Shown here: positions 26,085-34,993 of the stretch, piece by piece
How positions within the stretch are numbered: the stretch's first letter is position 1
Layout of the letters: each line of letters opens with the position of its first letter
Assembly (NCBI RefSeq): GCF_028993555.1
Contig: NZ_CP118610.1
Coordinates: 2,232,001-2,296,000 of the forward strand
DNA from: Ensifer adhaerens
GTDB lineage: Bacteria > Pseudomonadota > Alphaproteobacteria > Rhizobiales > Rhizobiaceae
Reading direction: 5' to 3'
DNA: 64,000 nt
Notes under the pieces: generated by a model
The model's input: the letters and a program-made list of their open reading frames with translations, nothing else
Database searches by the model: none
What the model was told of the DNA's origin: nothing
Program-made: the position numbers and the translations under genes

Positions 26085-27299
26085 CTAGCGGATGGCCTCC
26101 ACCGGCGAGGCATCTGCGCGCAGCGCGATCTCCGCAAGCACGAGCGCGCTGAGGCCGGCCACGAAGAACCCCGCCGATAGATTGAGCGTCGTGCCGTCGT
26201 AAAAGGCGCCTATACCGACTGCAAACAGGGTCGCGATCAGGCTCGAGCCGGAGGCGATCAACGATGCGCCGAGGCCCGCAACCTGGCCAAGCGAGCGCAT
26301 GGCCATGGCGTTCAGGTTGCCGAAGAGCACCCCGATCGCGAAGAAGGCGGCAAAGCCGAGCGCCAGCAGCACGGCAAGAGGCGGCCGGCCGGCCCAGAGG
26401 GCGGAGGCCGCCAGCATGGCAAGCCCCGCCATCGCCAGACCGATGAAGCCATAACGCGCCATCGCCTCCGAACCGAAGCGCTGCACGAGCTTGGCATTGA
26501 GGAACGAGGCAAGCCCGATGCCGGTCGCCAGCATCGCGAAATACAAGGGGAAGGTCTGTCCGATCCCATAGGCGTCGAAGAACAGATCCGCGGCGGTGCT
26601 CAGATAGAGAAGCTGTGCGCCGAAGACGAGACCGGTCGCCAGGATCAGCAGCGTCACGCGCCGGTTTGACAGGATGCGCCGTCCGTTCGAAGCGAGAAGC
26701 CGCGGCCGAAAGGGAATGCGCTTCTCCAAGGGCAATGTTTCCGGCTGCCGCATGACCAGCCACAGCCCGAGGAGGCCCGCTGCCACGAGATAGACCGCAA
26801 AGACGCTGCGCCAGCCACCGACAGCGATGATCCCTTGCGCAAGCGTCGGCGCCAGCATCGGCACGAGGATGAACAGCGTGAACATGAACGACATGACGCG
26901 GGCCATGGCGTCGCCTTCGAACTGGTCGCGGATCATCGCCCGCGTGGCAATCTTCGGTCCGGAAACGCCGACGCCCTGAAGGAAGCGGCCAAGGATCACC
27001 ATTTCGAGCGAGCCTGCTGCCATGGCGATGACCGTTCCGGCGGCATAGACGCCAAGCCCCAGAACAAGCGCCCGCTTCCGCCCCATCGCGTCGGAAAGCG
27101 GCCCGAGCAACAGCTCGCCAAACGCCATGCCGAGGATGAAAAGCGAGATGATGTGCTGGGTGGAAAGTGGCGGCTGAACGCCGAGATCGGCTCCGATCTG
27201 GCGCAGGCCCGGCAAGAGCGCATCGATGCTGATCGAGGTCAGCGAGGTCAGAAGCGCATAGAGGACGATGCGCTCACGGAAACTGGTGGGGAATGTCAT
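26085..27299 (-). CDS. Bcr/CflA-type MFS drug exporter
   Basis: 404 residues from the ATG at 27299, twelve predicted helices. The signature between helices 2 and 3 is GELLLGPLSDAMGRKRALVLGL. Drug:proton antiporter motif C-like region in helix 5 reads GVGVSGPKIATRAMIRDQF. The N-terminus ends ISIDALLPGLRQIGADLGV, typical of Bcr/CflA proteins (DMYLPALP family). Substrate range unknown. A GTG at 27308 is a weaker start. Confidence 0.9.
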   Translation of the reverse strand: MTFPTSFRERIVLYALLTSLTSISIDALLPGLRQIGADLGVQPPLSTQHIISLFILGMAFGELLLGPLSDAMGRKRALVLGLGVYAAGTVIAMAAGSLEMVILGRFLQGVGVSGPKIATRAMIRDQFEGDAMARVMSFMFTLFILVPMLAPTLAQGIIAVGGWRSVFAVYLVAAGLLGLWLVMRQPETLPLEKRIPFRPRLLASNGRRILSNRRVTLLILATGLVFGAQLLYLSTAADLFFDAYGIGQTFPLYFAMLATGIGLASFLNAKLVQRFGSEAMARYGFIGLAMAGLAMLAASALWAGRPPLAVLLALGFAAFFAIGVLFGNLNAMAMRSLGQVAGLGASLIASGSSLIATLFAVGIGAFYDGTTLNLSAGFFVAGLSALVLAEIALRADASPVEAIR

Positions 27300-27495
27300 T
27301 GGCAGCACATATGGGAGAACGGAGACTCAACCTATAGCAGTCCTGCCGCAAGATGCATGCGGCGATCGCAAGGTTCGTTCGCAAATTTTTCATCTCTGCC
27401 GCGGACGCGGTTGCCGGCAAAGGCAGAAGCAATTTCCTGCCAGGAAGTGCGTGAAAACAGGAAGCTACCGCATCGATCACCCGATCATCGGCGGT

Positions 27496-28290
27496 CTAGT
27501 CTTTGATGGCAAAAAACAGCCCGCTTTCCTTCTGCACGTCCAATACGCCGCCGCCTTCAGCGAAGGCAGATTGGATCGCTTCCTTGAAGGCAGCAAGTTG
27601 TCCGTCTCCGGCTTGGTCTCCAGGCGGAAAGGAGGTCAGGGCCAGGTACACGTCGTTCGGATCGGTCACGACCATATGGGCCGGATGAAGGTAGCACTTA
27701 ACATTGCCAAACCGCTCCTGAAGCAGTCTCTCCGCGTGCGTGAACCCGAAGGCGGCAGCGGCCGGGTCATAGGGCGCGCCGCCGAACGTCGTCGTCAACT
27801 CGTAGAGGCGGCGCATATTGTTCGTGCCGTTGGTCGTGACCGCGAGGAAACCTCCAGGCTTCAGAACCCGAAACATATCGGCGACCGCCCTCTCCGGATC
27901 GGCCAAGTGGTAGAGCATGTGCATGGCGACAACGCCGTCAAAACGCTCATCCTCGAACGGCAGCGCCGCCGCATCCGCCACGCTGCCATTCACCGCCTCG
28001 AACGGCAACGACGCGCAGCGTTTCATGGCTTCATCGACCATACCTTGAGACAGATCAGTCAGGGTAAGATCGAGATTGTGAGGGACGGTATCCGTCACCG
28101 CCTCCCAAAACCATGCCGGACCGCAACCGACATCCACGATCTTGTCGCCGGCCTTCAACGGAAGATGGCTTGCGATCCACGGGAACCATGGGCGATCAGA
28201 TACAGTGTACTGGGAGGCAAGACGCGCTCGTGCTGCGAGGTTTTGGCTGTTGCCATACTGTTTTGCATTGCCCGTTGTCAGTGACGTCAC
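27496..28290 (-). CDS. Class I SAM-dependent methyltransferase
   Basis: 264 residues. It starts at a GTG at 28290 with GAGGAGG 5-6 bases upstream, which decides the start. SAM motif I is DKIVDVGCGPAWFWEAV, motif II LTLTDLSQGMVDEAM, then ADAAALPFEDERFDGVVAMHMLYHLADPERAVADMFRVLKPGG. A UbiE-like enzyme of unknown substrate, alone between an exporter and a phosphatase gene. Confidence 0.85.
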   Translation of the reverse strand: MTSLTTGNAKQYGNSQNLAARARLASQYTVSDRPWFPWIASHLPLKAGDKIVDVGCGPAWFWEAVTDTVPHNLDLTLTDLSQGMVDEAMKRCASLPFEAVNGSVADAAALPFEDERFDGVVAMHMLYHLADPERAVADMFRVLKPGGFLAVTTNGTNNMRRLYELTTTFGGAPYDPAAAAFGFTHAERLLQERFGNVKCYLHPAHMVVTDPNDVYLALTSFPPGDQAGDGQLAAFKEAIQSAFAEGGGVLDVQKESGLFFAIKD

Positions 28291-28339
28291 CTCGGCCTCC
28301 TCGATCGTTTTGTCCGCTTCTGCTGCCTACCGTCTCCGC

Positions 28340-28963
28340 CTAGTGCCGCAGATGCGATACATCCGCGAGGCTGACGACCGCGCGGTTTCGAAAGAAATCG
28401 TCCCGGCGCAGATGCGTGATGCTCCCGGATTTGGCCGGGAAACTGAGGAAGCCGGTGGCATCGATCGGGATCTTCATCCAGGCGGCGATGACGAGGGTGA
28501 GCGTGAAGCCGTGGGTCACGATGATCTGCGTCCCGCACGGCCGCTCGACGATCGCATCGACGCAAGGGAAGACACGCAGCGCCACGTCGCGACGGGTTTC
28601 CGCACCCTCGATGCCGCAATCATGGTCGAGCCGATTGTCGTCCGGTGCCGGGCTATAGTGCGCATCGAGCCAGGCCTGAGGCCTGCCACCCGCAACGCCA
28701 TAACTGATTTCCCTGAGATCGGCGGTTTCCATCACCGGCCGTTGGAAACGCCTTGCTATGGCGTCGGCCGTCCCAGAGGCGCGGCGAAGATCGGAACTAT
28801 GGATTTCCACGTCCCCGCCGCCAATCAAGTCCATCAGCCGTTCGGCCGTCGCCTCAGCATCCTGCCTGCCGCGCGCCGTCAGATCCGTGTCGTACCAGCC
28901 ACCCACCTTGCCTTCCAGGTGATGGACGGATTCCGTATGGGTGACGACGAAGAGATCTTTCAT
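28340..28963 (-). CDS. Histidine phosphatase family protein (THTE variant)
   Basis: 207 residues. The usual RHGE motif is replaced by VVTHTES, which keeps the nucleophilic His but not the flanking Arg and Gly. The rest is standard: GGWYDTDLTARGRQDAEATAERL, SSDLRRASGTADAIARRF and the second catalytic His in IIVTHGFTLTLVIAAW. This matches a known subgroup with a THPE-like motif, so activity is plausible. Substrate is unknown. It lies 59 bp downstream of pdxJ on the same strand. Confidence 0.8.
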   Translation of the reverse strand: MKDLFVVTHTESVHHLEGKVGGWYDTDLTARGRQDAEATAERLMDLIGGGDVEIHSSDLRRASGTADAIARRFQRPVMETADLREISYGVAGGRPQAWLDAHYSPAPDDNRLDHDCGIEGAETRRDVALRVFPCVDAIVERPCGTQIIVTHGFTLTLVIAAWMKIPIDATGFLSFPAKSGSITHLRRDDFFRNRAVVSLADVSHLRH

Positions 28964-29022
28964 GGCACGCTCGGGAGAAGCAGGGCGCCCTGGCCGCGCC
29001 AGAGCGAAGGCGCGGCGTCGCC

Positions 29023-29775
29023 TCAGACCTCCTGCCCGCAGGCACGACGGAAGCGGCGCACGGTTTCGGCCATGCCATACTCCAGCGCATCGGCGGTCAG
29101 GCCATGACCGATCGAGACTTCGGCAAGGTTTGGCAGGTGCTTGACGAGCAGCGGCAGGTTGGCGACCGTCAGGTCGTGCCCGGCATTGACGTCGAGCCCG
29201 AGGCTCGCGGCAATCGCAGCCGTGCGGCCAAGTTCGCCGGCGATCTTCTCGGCCTTCGCAGGATCGTCGAAGCAGCCGCCATAGGGGCCGGTATAAAGCT
29301 CGATGCGGTCGGCGCCGGTCTCCTTGGCAATCCGCAACGCCTCAACATCCTCGTCGCCATCGGCAAACAACGAGACGCGAAAACCCTTCTTCTTCAGCCG
29401 GCCGACGACGCTGCCGAGCAAGTTGTGGTTCTTGCGGAAATCCCAGCCGTGGTCGGACGTCGCCTGCGCTGGATCGTCGGGCACCAGGGTCACCTGTTCC
29501 GGCCGATGCGCGTCCACGAGGCCGAGGAACTCCTCGTTCGGATAACCTTCCATGTTGAATTCCGTCTCCGGAAACGCCTCGTCGATCAGGTCGCGGATCG
29601 GCTGCAGATCGCTGAAGCGGATGTGGCGCTGATCGGGCCGCGGATGCACGGTGAGGCCGGCGGCCCCCGCTTCGAGCGCGATGCGGCCAAGCGCGGTGAC
29701 GGAGGGCCACGGCAGATCGCGCCGGTTGCGGAGCATTGCGACGGCATTCAGATTCACGGACAGTTTTGCAGGCAT
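29023..29775 (-). CDS. pdxJ: Pyridoxine 5'-phosphate synthase
   Basis: 250 residues from the ATG at 29775. PdxJ blocks are clear: [63 protein letters not shown], then [14 protein letters not shown] and [18 protein letters not shown]. The enzyme condenses 1-deoxyxylulose 5-phosphate with 3-amino-2-oxopropyl phosphate in vitamin B6 synthesis. Length is normal. Frames extending upstream to 29964 lack similarity. The GHDLT histidine belongs to the phosphate-binding region. Confidence 0.95.
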   Translation of the reverse strand: MPAKLSVNLNAVAMLRNRRDLPWPSVTALGRIALEAGAAGLTVHPRPDQRHIRFSDLQPIRDLIDEAFPETEFNMEGYPNEEFLGLVDAHRPEQVTLVPDDPAQATSDHGWDFRKNHNLLGSVVGRLKKKGFRVSLFADGDEDVEALRIAKETGADRIELYTGPYGGCFDDPAKAEKIAGELGRTAAIAASLGLDVNAGHDLTVANLPLLVKHLPNLAEVSIGHGLTADALEYGMAETVRRFRRACGQEV

Positions 29776-29843
29776 GTCTGAACTTTCCAGAAGGCGGGCC
29801 AAAAGGCAGGCCCGGACGCAGGCAATGTGGTTGCAATGTTCTA

Positions 29844-29857
29844 CTGCATAATTGCAG
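29844..29857. promoter_or_regulatory. Palindrome CTGCATAATTGCAG upstream of pdxJ
   Basis: 5-bp perfect arms around TAAT, 68 bp upstream of the pdxJ start. Related half-sites (TTGCAATG at 29831 and ATGCAGCAATT at 29884) lie nearby, so a repeated-site operator is conceivable. The binding protein is unknown. Confidence 0.3.
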
Positions 29858-29988
29858 AAACCGAAAACAGTTTGAGGTCCGATTATGCAGCAATTCCAAG
29901 GAGGTCGGAGCGGCGGCGATGCGGCGTTTGCGCGCGGTTCGTTTGCCCGCCTTGTCTTGACCAAGTCTTGACAATCGACGCCTCTAAT

Positions 29989-30120
29989 ATGCGGGAAGTC
30001 TCAATCACGATCGGCGAAAATGGCCAATTGGGCTTCCGCTACCATCTGCCGCAGGGAGAACCGGCGCAATTTTTGCGTTTATTTCAGAAAAAACTCAAAT
30101 TTGGCGTCTACTACCCCTGA
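29989..30120 (+). CDS. Possible 43-residue small protein
   Basis: Reads [20 protein letters not shown] and continues to a TGA at 30118-30120, ending [10 protein letters not shown]. Third-position GC is about 58 percent, lower than in the neighbours, and no ribosome site is apparent. A T-rich tract follows the stop. It could be a real small protein or chance; no family is recognised. Confidence 0.25.
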   Translation: MREVSITIGENGQLGFRYHLPQGEPAQFLRLFQKKLKFGVYYP

Positions 30121-30227
30121 CAACCACCTTTTTTGGGCCTAACTTTCCGAATCAGATCGCATGGCACGGCCCGCGCCGCGATCGCAATTCATAGATCTTA
30201 GTTCATATGACACTGGAGCAAGAACCG

Positions 30228-31340
30228 ATGACGACGGTCGAAAGACCCTGCGACGAGACGATTCGACGGGCGCTCCGTCGTATCCTCGAAAGCAAGGCTT
30301 TCGCGCGTTCAGAGCGCCTCAGGGCCTTCCTCGCCTATGTGGTCGAGAAGGAGATGGCCGGTGAAGGCAATCAGCTCAAGGGTTATTCGATCGCGATCGA
30401 CGTCTTCGACCGGCCCCAGGCCTTCAACGCCGACAGCGATCCGCTCGTGCGGGTGCACGCCGGCAAATTGCGCAAGCTGCTCAAGGCCTTCTATGAAGGC
30501 GACGGTGCCGACGACGAATGGCGGATCGCCATTCCCAAGGGCACCTATGTTCCGGAGTACCAGCGCGCCCGGATCGAGGAAGAGCATCAGGCGGCAACTT
30601 CGCCCCGCCAGCCGAAGCTGACGAAGCGGCGCTTTGCCGGACACAGGCCCGCCTGGCCGCCGGCGCCCTTCTCATCGCCGCTCTCGGTGCTGACCGTGCT
30701 GCCGCTGCTGCTCTTTGCGCCGATGCCCTCGCAGGAAATGACGCTGGACATCGATGCGCAGGCAAAGCTCTTCAATGCGCGCCACGCGACCGAGCGGGTG
30801 CTGCCCTCGGTACAGGTGGAGACGACCGGTACAGAAAGTCCGGACGCCAAGGCTTTCGCCACGGCGCTCCGCCTGGCGGCGCAACGCCACAAGACGCTGG
30901 CCCGCGCCACCGACGGCGACACCGGTCGCCCCGTCTCGCGCAATTCCGCCCTCTCCTTCACAGTGAAGGTGACCTGGTACGATGCGCCGGCGCAGGGCAT
31001 CCGCGTCACCCTCTCCCATGATGGCGAGAACGTGCCCCTGCGCCAGGACTTCATCACCTGGAAGCGGCTCGAGTCCGAGCCCGACCTGCTTTACGAAAGC
31101 ATGTCGCTGGCGTCGGAGCTGTTTTCGCTCGACGGCGAAATCTACGAGCACGCCCGCCAGGAGCAGATCGAAAGCCCGCTGATGGGTTGCATGGCCGCTA
31201 CCCAGCGCTATCGCAAGCACCTGACCCGGGATGCCTTCCAGGAAGCATGGTCCTGCCAGCAGAAGCTGTCACCGCTGCGCGGGGACGAGCCGCTGTTCAT
31301 CCTGAGCTCGAACAGCCCGCTCAAGGTCATCGGCCACTGA
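30228..31340 (+). CDS. Single-pass membrane protein with cyclase/TolB-associated N-terminal domain
   Basis: 370 residues; the ATG at 30228 is preferred because GGAG lies 9 bases upstream. Residues 12-110 (LRRILESKAFARSERLRAFL, VEKEMAGEGNQLKGYSIAID, PLVRVHAGKLRKLLKAFYE, IAIPKGTYVPEY) match a domain usually found at the N-terminus of TolB-like/TPR and cyclase-type signalling proteins. A short hydrophobic helix follows at about 151-166, then a 200-residue region of unknown fold with no TolB or TPR pattern. Probably a membrane-anchored regulator; role unknown. Confidence 0.65.
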   Translation: MTTVERPCDETIRRALRRILESKAFARSERLRAFLAYVVEKEMAGEGNQLKGYSIAIDVFDRPQAFNADSDPLVRVHAGKLRKLLKAFYEGDGADDEWRIAIPKGTYVPEYQRARIEEEHQAATSPRQPKLTKRRFAGHRPAWPPAPFSSPLSVLTVLPLLLFAPMPSQEMTLDIDAQAKLFNARHATERVLPSVQVETTGTESPDAKAFATALRLAAQRHKTLARATDGDTGRPVSRNSALSFTVKVTWYDAPAQGIRVTLSHDGENVPLRQDFITWKRLESEPDLLYESMSLASELFSLDGEIYEHARQEQIESPLMGCMAATQRYRKHLTRDAFQEAWSCQQKLSPLRGDEPLFILSSNSPLKVIGH

Positions 31341-31834
31341 CCTTGCGACCGCCGGCACCGCGTCTTCAAGAACGCTGCAAATTCACCGCAACGCTTTGAA
31401 TCGCCGCATGTTTTTCGCGATCGCTTACGATCTGGAAAGCCATGCGGTGACGGCGGCACCACCAAGCGGGAAAACGGTCGCCTGCCGTCAATATTAAGGA
31501 CTGGTCATGTATTCGAATCGCGTATACGGTGCACGCATGCGTTGGGAATGGATGCCTGGTTGCTCGTCAGGCAAGCATCGAAGTCCTGAGTAAACCGCGT
31601 GATCCACGTGGGGATGCCCCAGCCGAGCAGTAGGCATTGTCGTTGTCGGTCAACGAGTGCCTCAGCATGCGGACACGGTCCGCACCTATGAGAGACCCGG
31701 TGATCGCCGCCGCTTCCGGACGCGGACTGTGCACACCCTGGGTCGGTCTCGATTCAGGTCAAATATGCGGAAAATCAAACGTTACAGCGACAACGCGCCG
31801 GACAGGCGCGGCCTGTAAACCGGGGACAATCGAT
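31341..31834. other. 494-bp intergenic region, nothing recognised
   Basis: Contains no frame with family resemblance. The first part (31400-31460) is AT-poor with a loose GCATG...CATGC dyad. A more AT-rich patch at 31490-31530 could hold a promoter. The MerR-type gene starts at 31835; the frame upstream of it is open to 31637 but low in similarity. Confidence 0.5.
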
Positions 31835-32512
31835 ATGCCGCGAGACCACTGGAAATACGAAGGCATGCTTGCCGCGCCCGACCGCGTCGGCTTCCTGCCC
31901 ATCCTTCCCCTTCCCCATCACGACCCGACGGCCCCACTGGCGATTGCCGACATGGCCGATGCCTTCGGCGTCACCCACCGCACCCTGCATTTCTACGAGG
32001 AGAAAGGCCTTCTGACCGCCGCGCGCATGGGGCCGATGCGGGTCTACAACGAAGACCACATCCGCCGCATGGCTGTCATCAACGCCTGCCGCGAGATCGA
32101 CATGCCGATCGCCGCCATCCTGGAGCTTCTGACCGGGCTTGCCGGCACAGAAGAACAGGCGGACGCCGACCGCCTGTTTCGCGAGGCACTGCTGGCGCGG
32201 CGCCGGGAACTTGCCGCCCAGCAGGCAAACCTGCGCCGCCAGATGCAACGCATCACCGAGCTGCTCGAGAGCAGCGACGGCAGCGGTTCCGCGACCGATG
32301 ATGATAGCCATGTCCATCTTTCCCCGATCGAGAGCGAATGCCTGACCTTCATGGCCGAAGGCTATCCGGCCCCACGCATCGCCGGCCTGATGGAGATGGA
32401 TGTCGCAGCCGCGCTCACGCTCGAAGCCGGCATCATCCGCAAGTTCGGCGCCAACAACCGCTTCCAGGCAATCGCCAAGGCCGTACTCGCCGGCATGATC
32501 ACGGCGGAGTAG
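31835..32512 (+). CDS. Hybrid regulator: MerR-type N-terminus with LuxR-type C-terminal HTH
   Basis: 225 residues. Residues about 35-105 form a MerR winged helix: LAIADMADAFGVTHRTLHFYEEKGLLTAARMGPMRVYNEDHIRRM. A coiled dimerisation helix follows (about 130-160, LLARRRELAAQQANLRRQMQRITELLESS). Residues about 170-223 read like a LuxR/GerE HTH: LSPIESECLTFMAEGYPAPR, ending FGANNRFQAIAKAVLAGMI. No metal-binding cysteines are present. The usual MerR effector domain is thus replaced by a second DNA-binding-type domain. Target unknown. Confidence 0.75.
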   Translation: MPRDHWKYEGMLAAPDRVGFLPILPLPHHDPTAPLAIADMADAFGVTHRTLHFYEEKGLLTAARMGPMRVYNEDHIRRMAVINACREIDMPIAAILELLTGLAGTEEQADADRLFREALLARRRELAAQQANLRRQMQRITELLESSDGSGSATDDDSHVHLSPIESECLTFMAEGYPAPRIAGLMEMDVAAALTLEAGIIRKFGANNRFQAIAKAVLAGMITAE

Positions 32513-32753
32513 CGTCTGGACGCAGCAGCCAAGGCGCCGGGGTTCGCAAGCGGCGCGCTTTGCTCGCCTTCATCCCCGTGTCGGCCACGCGGGTGAAGCC
32601 GCGTGGTGCCCGGCACCGGACAGCAAGAGACCTGCCGGCGGCTGGCAGCGCCGCCGGTTTGGGCGCAATTCGGCCGGGATCATCGACAATGGGATGTCTT
32701 CGACGCCGCGCGCATGGTACGAGGCGCGGAAACGACTGAAGTGAGATACCCCG

Positions 32754-33428
32754 ATGCTTCCCTGGATAGAGCTTGACCGCGCAACCATTCCCGGCGACGG
32801 CGACGAGCTGCGGCTGAAGCAGCGCGGCCAGGAATTTTCCATCATGCTCGGCTCGACCGAACTGATGAACAGCCGGCTGAGCGGCTCGGAAGAGGCACTG
32901 GCGACGCTGGCCTACGAGCGCATCGCGGGCCGCAAAAACATGAGCATGCTGATCGGCGGCCTCGGCATGGGCTTCACCTTGCGGGCGGCCCTCGCCGTGC
33001 TGCCGGACGATGCCCGGGTGGTCGTCGCCGAACTCGTGCCGGCCGTCGTCGACTGGGCGCGCGGGCCGATGGCTGAGCTGCACAAGGGCACGCTCGACGA
33101 TCCGCGCGTCGAGATCCATGTCGGCGATGTCGGCGCGCTGATCCGGTCGAAGAAAGCAGCCTACGACGCCATCCTGCTCGATGTCGACAATGGCCCGGAC
33201 GGATTGACACGCCCCTCCAATGACAGCCTTTACAGCCATACCGGCCTTCGCGCCGCCCAGGCTGCGCTGCGGCCGGGTGGTGTGCTTTCCGTCTGGTCGT
33301 CGGCGCCCGACAGCGCCTTTACCCGGCGCCTGCGCGAAGTCGGCTTTGCTACCGATGAGGTGAATGTGCGCGCCAATGGCAAGCGCGGCGGCGCCCGCCA
33401 CATGCTCTGGATGGCGACCAAGCGATAA
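32754..33428 (+). CDS. Spermidine synthase-like SAM-dependent protein
   Basis: 224 residues. The nucleotide motif is MSMLIGGLGMGFTLRAALAVLP, followed by VVVAELVPAVVDWARGPM and IHVGDVGALI. The block YDAILLDVDNGPDG replaces the YDVIxxDxxDP of true spermidine synthases. With only 224 residues and no N-terminal beta domain, it is likely a related methyltransferase-fold protein rather than an aminopropyltransferase. Alone between the hybrid regulator and a VOC gene. Confidence 0.75.
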   Translation: MLPWIELDRATIPGDGDELRLKQRGQEFSIMLGSTELMNSRLSGSEEALATLAYERIAGRKNMSMLIGGLGMGFTLRAALAVLPDDARVVVAELVPAVVDWARGPMAELHKGTLDDPRVEIHVGDVGALIRSKKAAYDAILLDVDNGPDGLTRPSNDSLYSHTGLRAAQAALRPGGVLSVWSSAPDSAFTRRLREVGFATDEVNVRANGKRGGARHMLWMATKR

Positions 33429-33469
33429 CAGACCGGATCTGCTCCGCTCCTCGCTGACATCGTTGATGG

Positions 33470-33829
33470 TCACATCTTTCGGAAGGCGCGGCTGGAGATC
33501 GAGATCGCGTTGTCTGACGGATCCCTGGCGTTGGCGAATTGATAGCCGTCGGCCTGGTGGATGGCTCCGAACACCAGCCCTTCGGCAGCGCTACGTTCAC
33601 AAAAGGCTTCGACATCGCTGACGTCGAACACCAGTTTCACCGCTGACTGGCCTCGCCGCTGCCCCTTGGCCGCGGGGTGGATCATCAGATTTGCGCCGCC
33701 GTCCCGGTTCAGCAGTTCGACGATCCGGTCGCCCGCCTCACGGAAAGCTTCGAAGCCGAAGTGCTTTTCATAGAAGCGAACGGTCTCCTCGACGTCCTGC
33801 GCGTAGAGGATGATCCTGTTGATCGGCAA
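33470..33829 (-). CDS. VOC family protein
   Basis: 119 residues. The fold shows in NRIILYAQDVEETVRFYEKHFGFEA, ANLMIHPAAKGQRRGQSAVKLVFDVSDVEAFCERSAAEGL and FANARDPSDNAISISSRAF. The His at the second strand and a Tyr/Gln elsewhere could bind metal, but an enzyme class cannot be set. It ends the minus-strand run that includes the helicase gene, starting 25 bp after it. Confidence 0.8.
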   Translation of the reverse strand: MPINRIILYAQDVEETVRFYEKHFGFEAFREAGDRIVELLNRDGGANLMIHPAAKGQRRGQSAVKLVFDVSDVEAFCERSAAEGLVFGAIHQADGYQFANARDPSDNAISISSRAFRKM

Positions 33830-33854
33830 CGGCGCATCCCTTCCGTAGCCGCCC

Positions 33855-34982
33855 TCAGCGAACGATCGTCAGCCGCTCCGCCGCGCGGGTGATCGCGGTA
33901 TAGAGCCAGCGCTCGCGGGTATCGCGGAAGGCCCAGCTCTCGTCGAACAGCACGACATTGTTCCACTGCGAGCCCTGTGCCTTGTGCACGGTCAGCGCAT
34001 AGCCATAGTCGAATTCGTCGTAGCGCTTGCGTGTCTGCCAGGGGATCTCGCCCTCGACATCTTCGAAGGCCGCCTTCAAGAGCTTGATCTTGGCGGCACC
34101 GCGGTCCATGTCGTCGTCTTCGGGGCGGATCATCAGGTTGATGCCCGGCTTCACCGTCTCCTTCGACGAGCTCATCACCTGCCACAGCGAGCCGTTGAGC
34201 AGCCCCTTGGCCGGGTCGTTCCGGAGGCAGACGAGCTTGTCGCCAGACTGCGGATATTCGCTGGTGAAGCCCTTGAGCTCGCGAAGGCGCTGGTTGTAGC
34301 GCCGGCGGGTCTTGTTGGTGCCGACCAGCACCTGATCCGCCTCCAGCACCAGTTCCTGGTTCACCTGCCCGCGACCGATCACCTGCGTGGTGCCGTAGTC
34401 GCCATGCACGATCTCGTTGCCTTCGCGCACCTGCATGGCGAGCTGGATGATCGGATTGTCGCGCGCCTGACGGTGAATGTCCGTCAGCAGGTAATCCGGC
34501 TCCTGGTTGGTGAAGTAGCCGCCGCCGGAGACTGGCGGCAGCTGCCCGGGGTCGCCGAGGACCAGGATCGGCGTGCCGAAGCTCATCAGGTCCTTGCCGA
34601 GCGCCTCGTCCACCATCGAGCATTCGTCGACGATGATCAGCGCTGCCTTGGCGACCGGGCTCTGGCGGTTGATCGCAAACATCGGCGCGATCGAGGTCTT
34701 GCCGGTTTCTTCGTCGGAAACCTCCTCCTCGCCGCGCGGGCGGTAGATCAGCGAGTGGATGGTCTTGGCATTGCTGGCGCCCTTGGAGCGCAGCACCTGC
34801 GCGGCCTTGCCGGTGAAGGCGGCAAACAGCACCTCTCCGTCGACATGCTCGGCGAAATAGCGCGCAAGCGTCGTCTTGCCGGTTCCGGCATAGCCGAACA
34901 GCCGGAAGAGCGGCGAGCGGCCCTCTTTCAGCCACTGCGAAACGGCCTTGAGGGCCTCATCCTGTTGCGGTGCGAACTGCAT
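33855..34982 (-). CDS. RecD-like ATP-dependent DNA helicase (SF1)
   Basis: 375 residues. The Walker A is FGYAGTGKTTLARYFAEHV, motif Ia FAAFTGKAAQVLRSKG, the Walker B/II AALIIVDECSMVDEAL, motif III LVLGDPGQLPPVSGGGYF. The late motifs are YALTVHKAQGSQWNNVVLFDE and WLYTAITRAAERLTIV. This is a short RecD/Dda-like enzyme without nuclease domain, about half the size of RecD2. A role in DNA repair or fork rescue is probable. A 59-residue frame ends 11 bases before its start. Confidence 0.9.
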   Translation of the reverse strand: MQFAPQQDEALKAVSQWLKEGRSPLFRLFGYAGTGKTTLARYFAEHVDGEVLFAAFTGKAAQVLRSKGASNAKTIHSLIYRPRGEEEVSDEETGKTSIAPMFAINRQSPVAKAALIIVDECSMVDEALGKDLMSFGTPILVLGDPGQLPPVSGGGYFTNQEPDYLLTDIHRQARDNPIIQLAMQVREGNEIVHGDYGTTQVIGRGQVNQELVLEADQVLVGTNKTRRRYNQRLRELKGFTSEYPQSGDKLVCLRNDPAKGLLNGSLWQVMSSSKETVKPGINLMIRPEDDDMDRGAAKIKLLKAAFEDVEGEIPWQTRKRYDEFDYGYALTVHKAQGSQWNNVVLFDESWAFRDTRERWLYTAITRAAERLTIVR

Positions 34983-34993
34983 GGGGCTGAGTG

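Larger units (their letters stand above)
29776..30227. other. 452-bp intergenic region, one possible small gene
   Basis: Holds a 14-bp dyad near pdxJ, a direct repeat of GTCTTGAC at 29954-29961 and 29965-29972 (period 11), one possible 43-residue frame (29989-30120), and a T6 tract at 30131-30136. Nothing else is recognisable. Confidence 0.5.

Noticed and set aside
33709..34935. 408-residue alternative frame on the minus strand
   Set aside because: Overlaps the RecD-like helicase, which has all its motifs in the other frame; this frame has shuffled low-complexity content.
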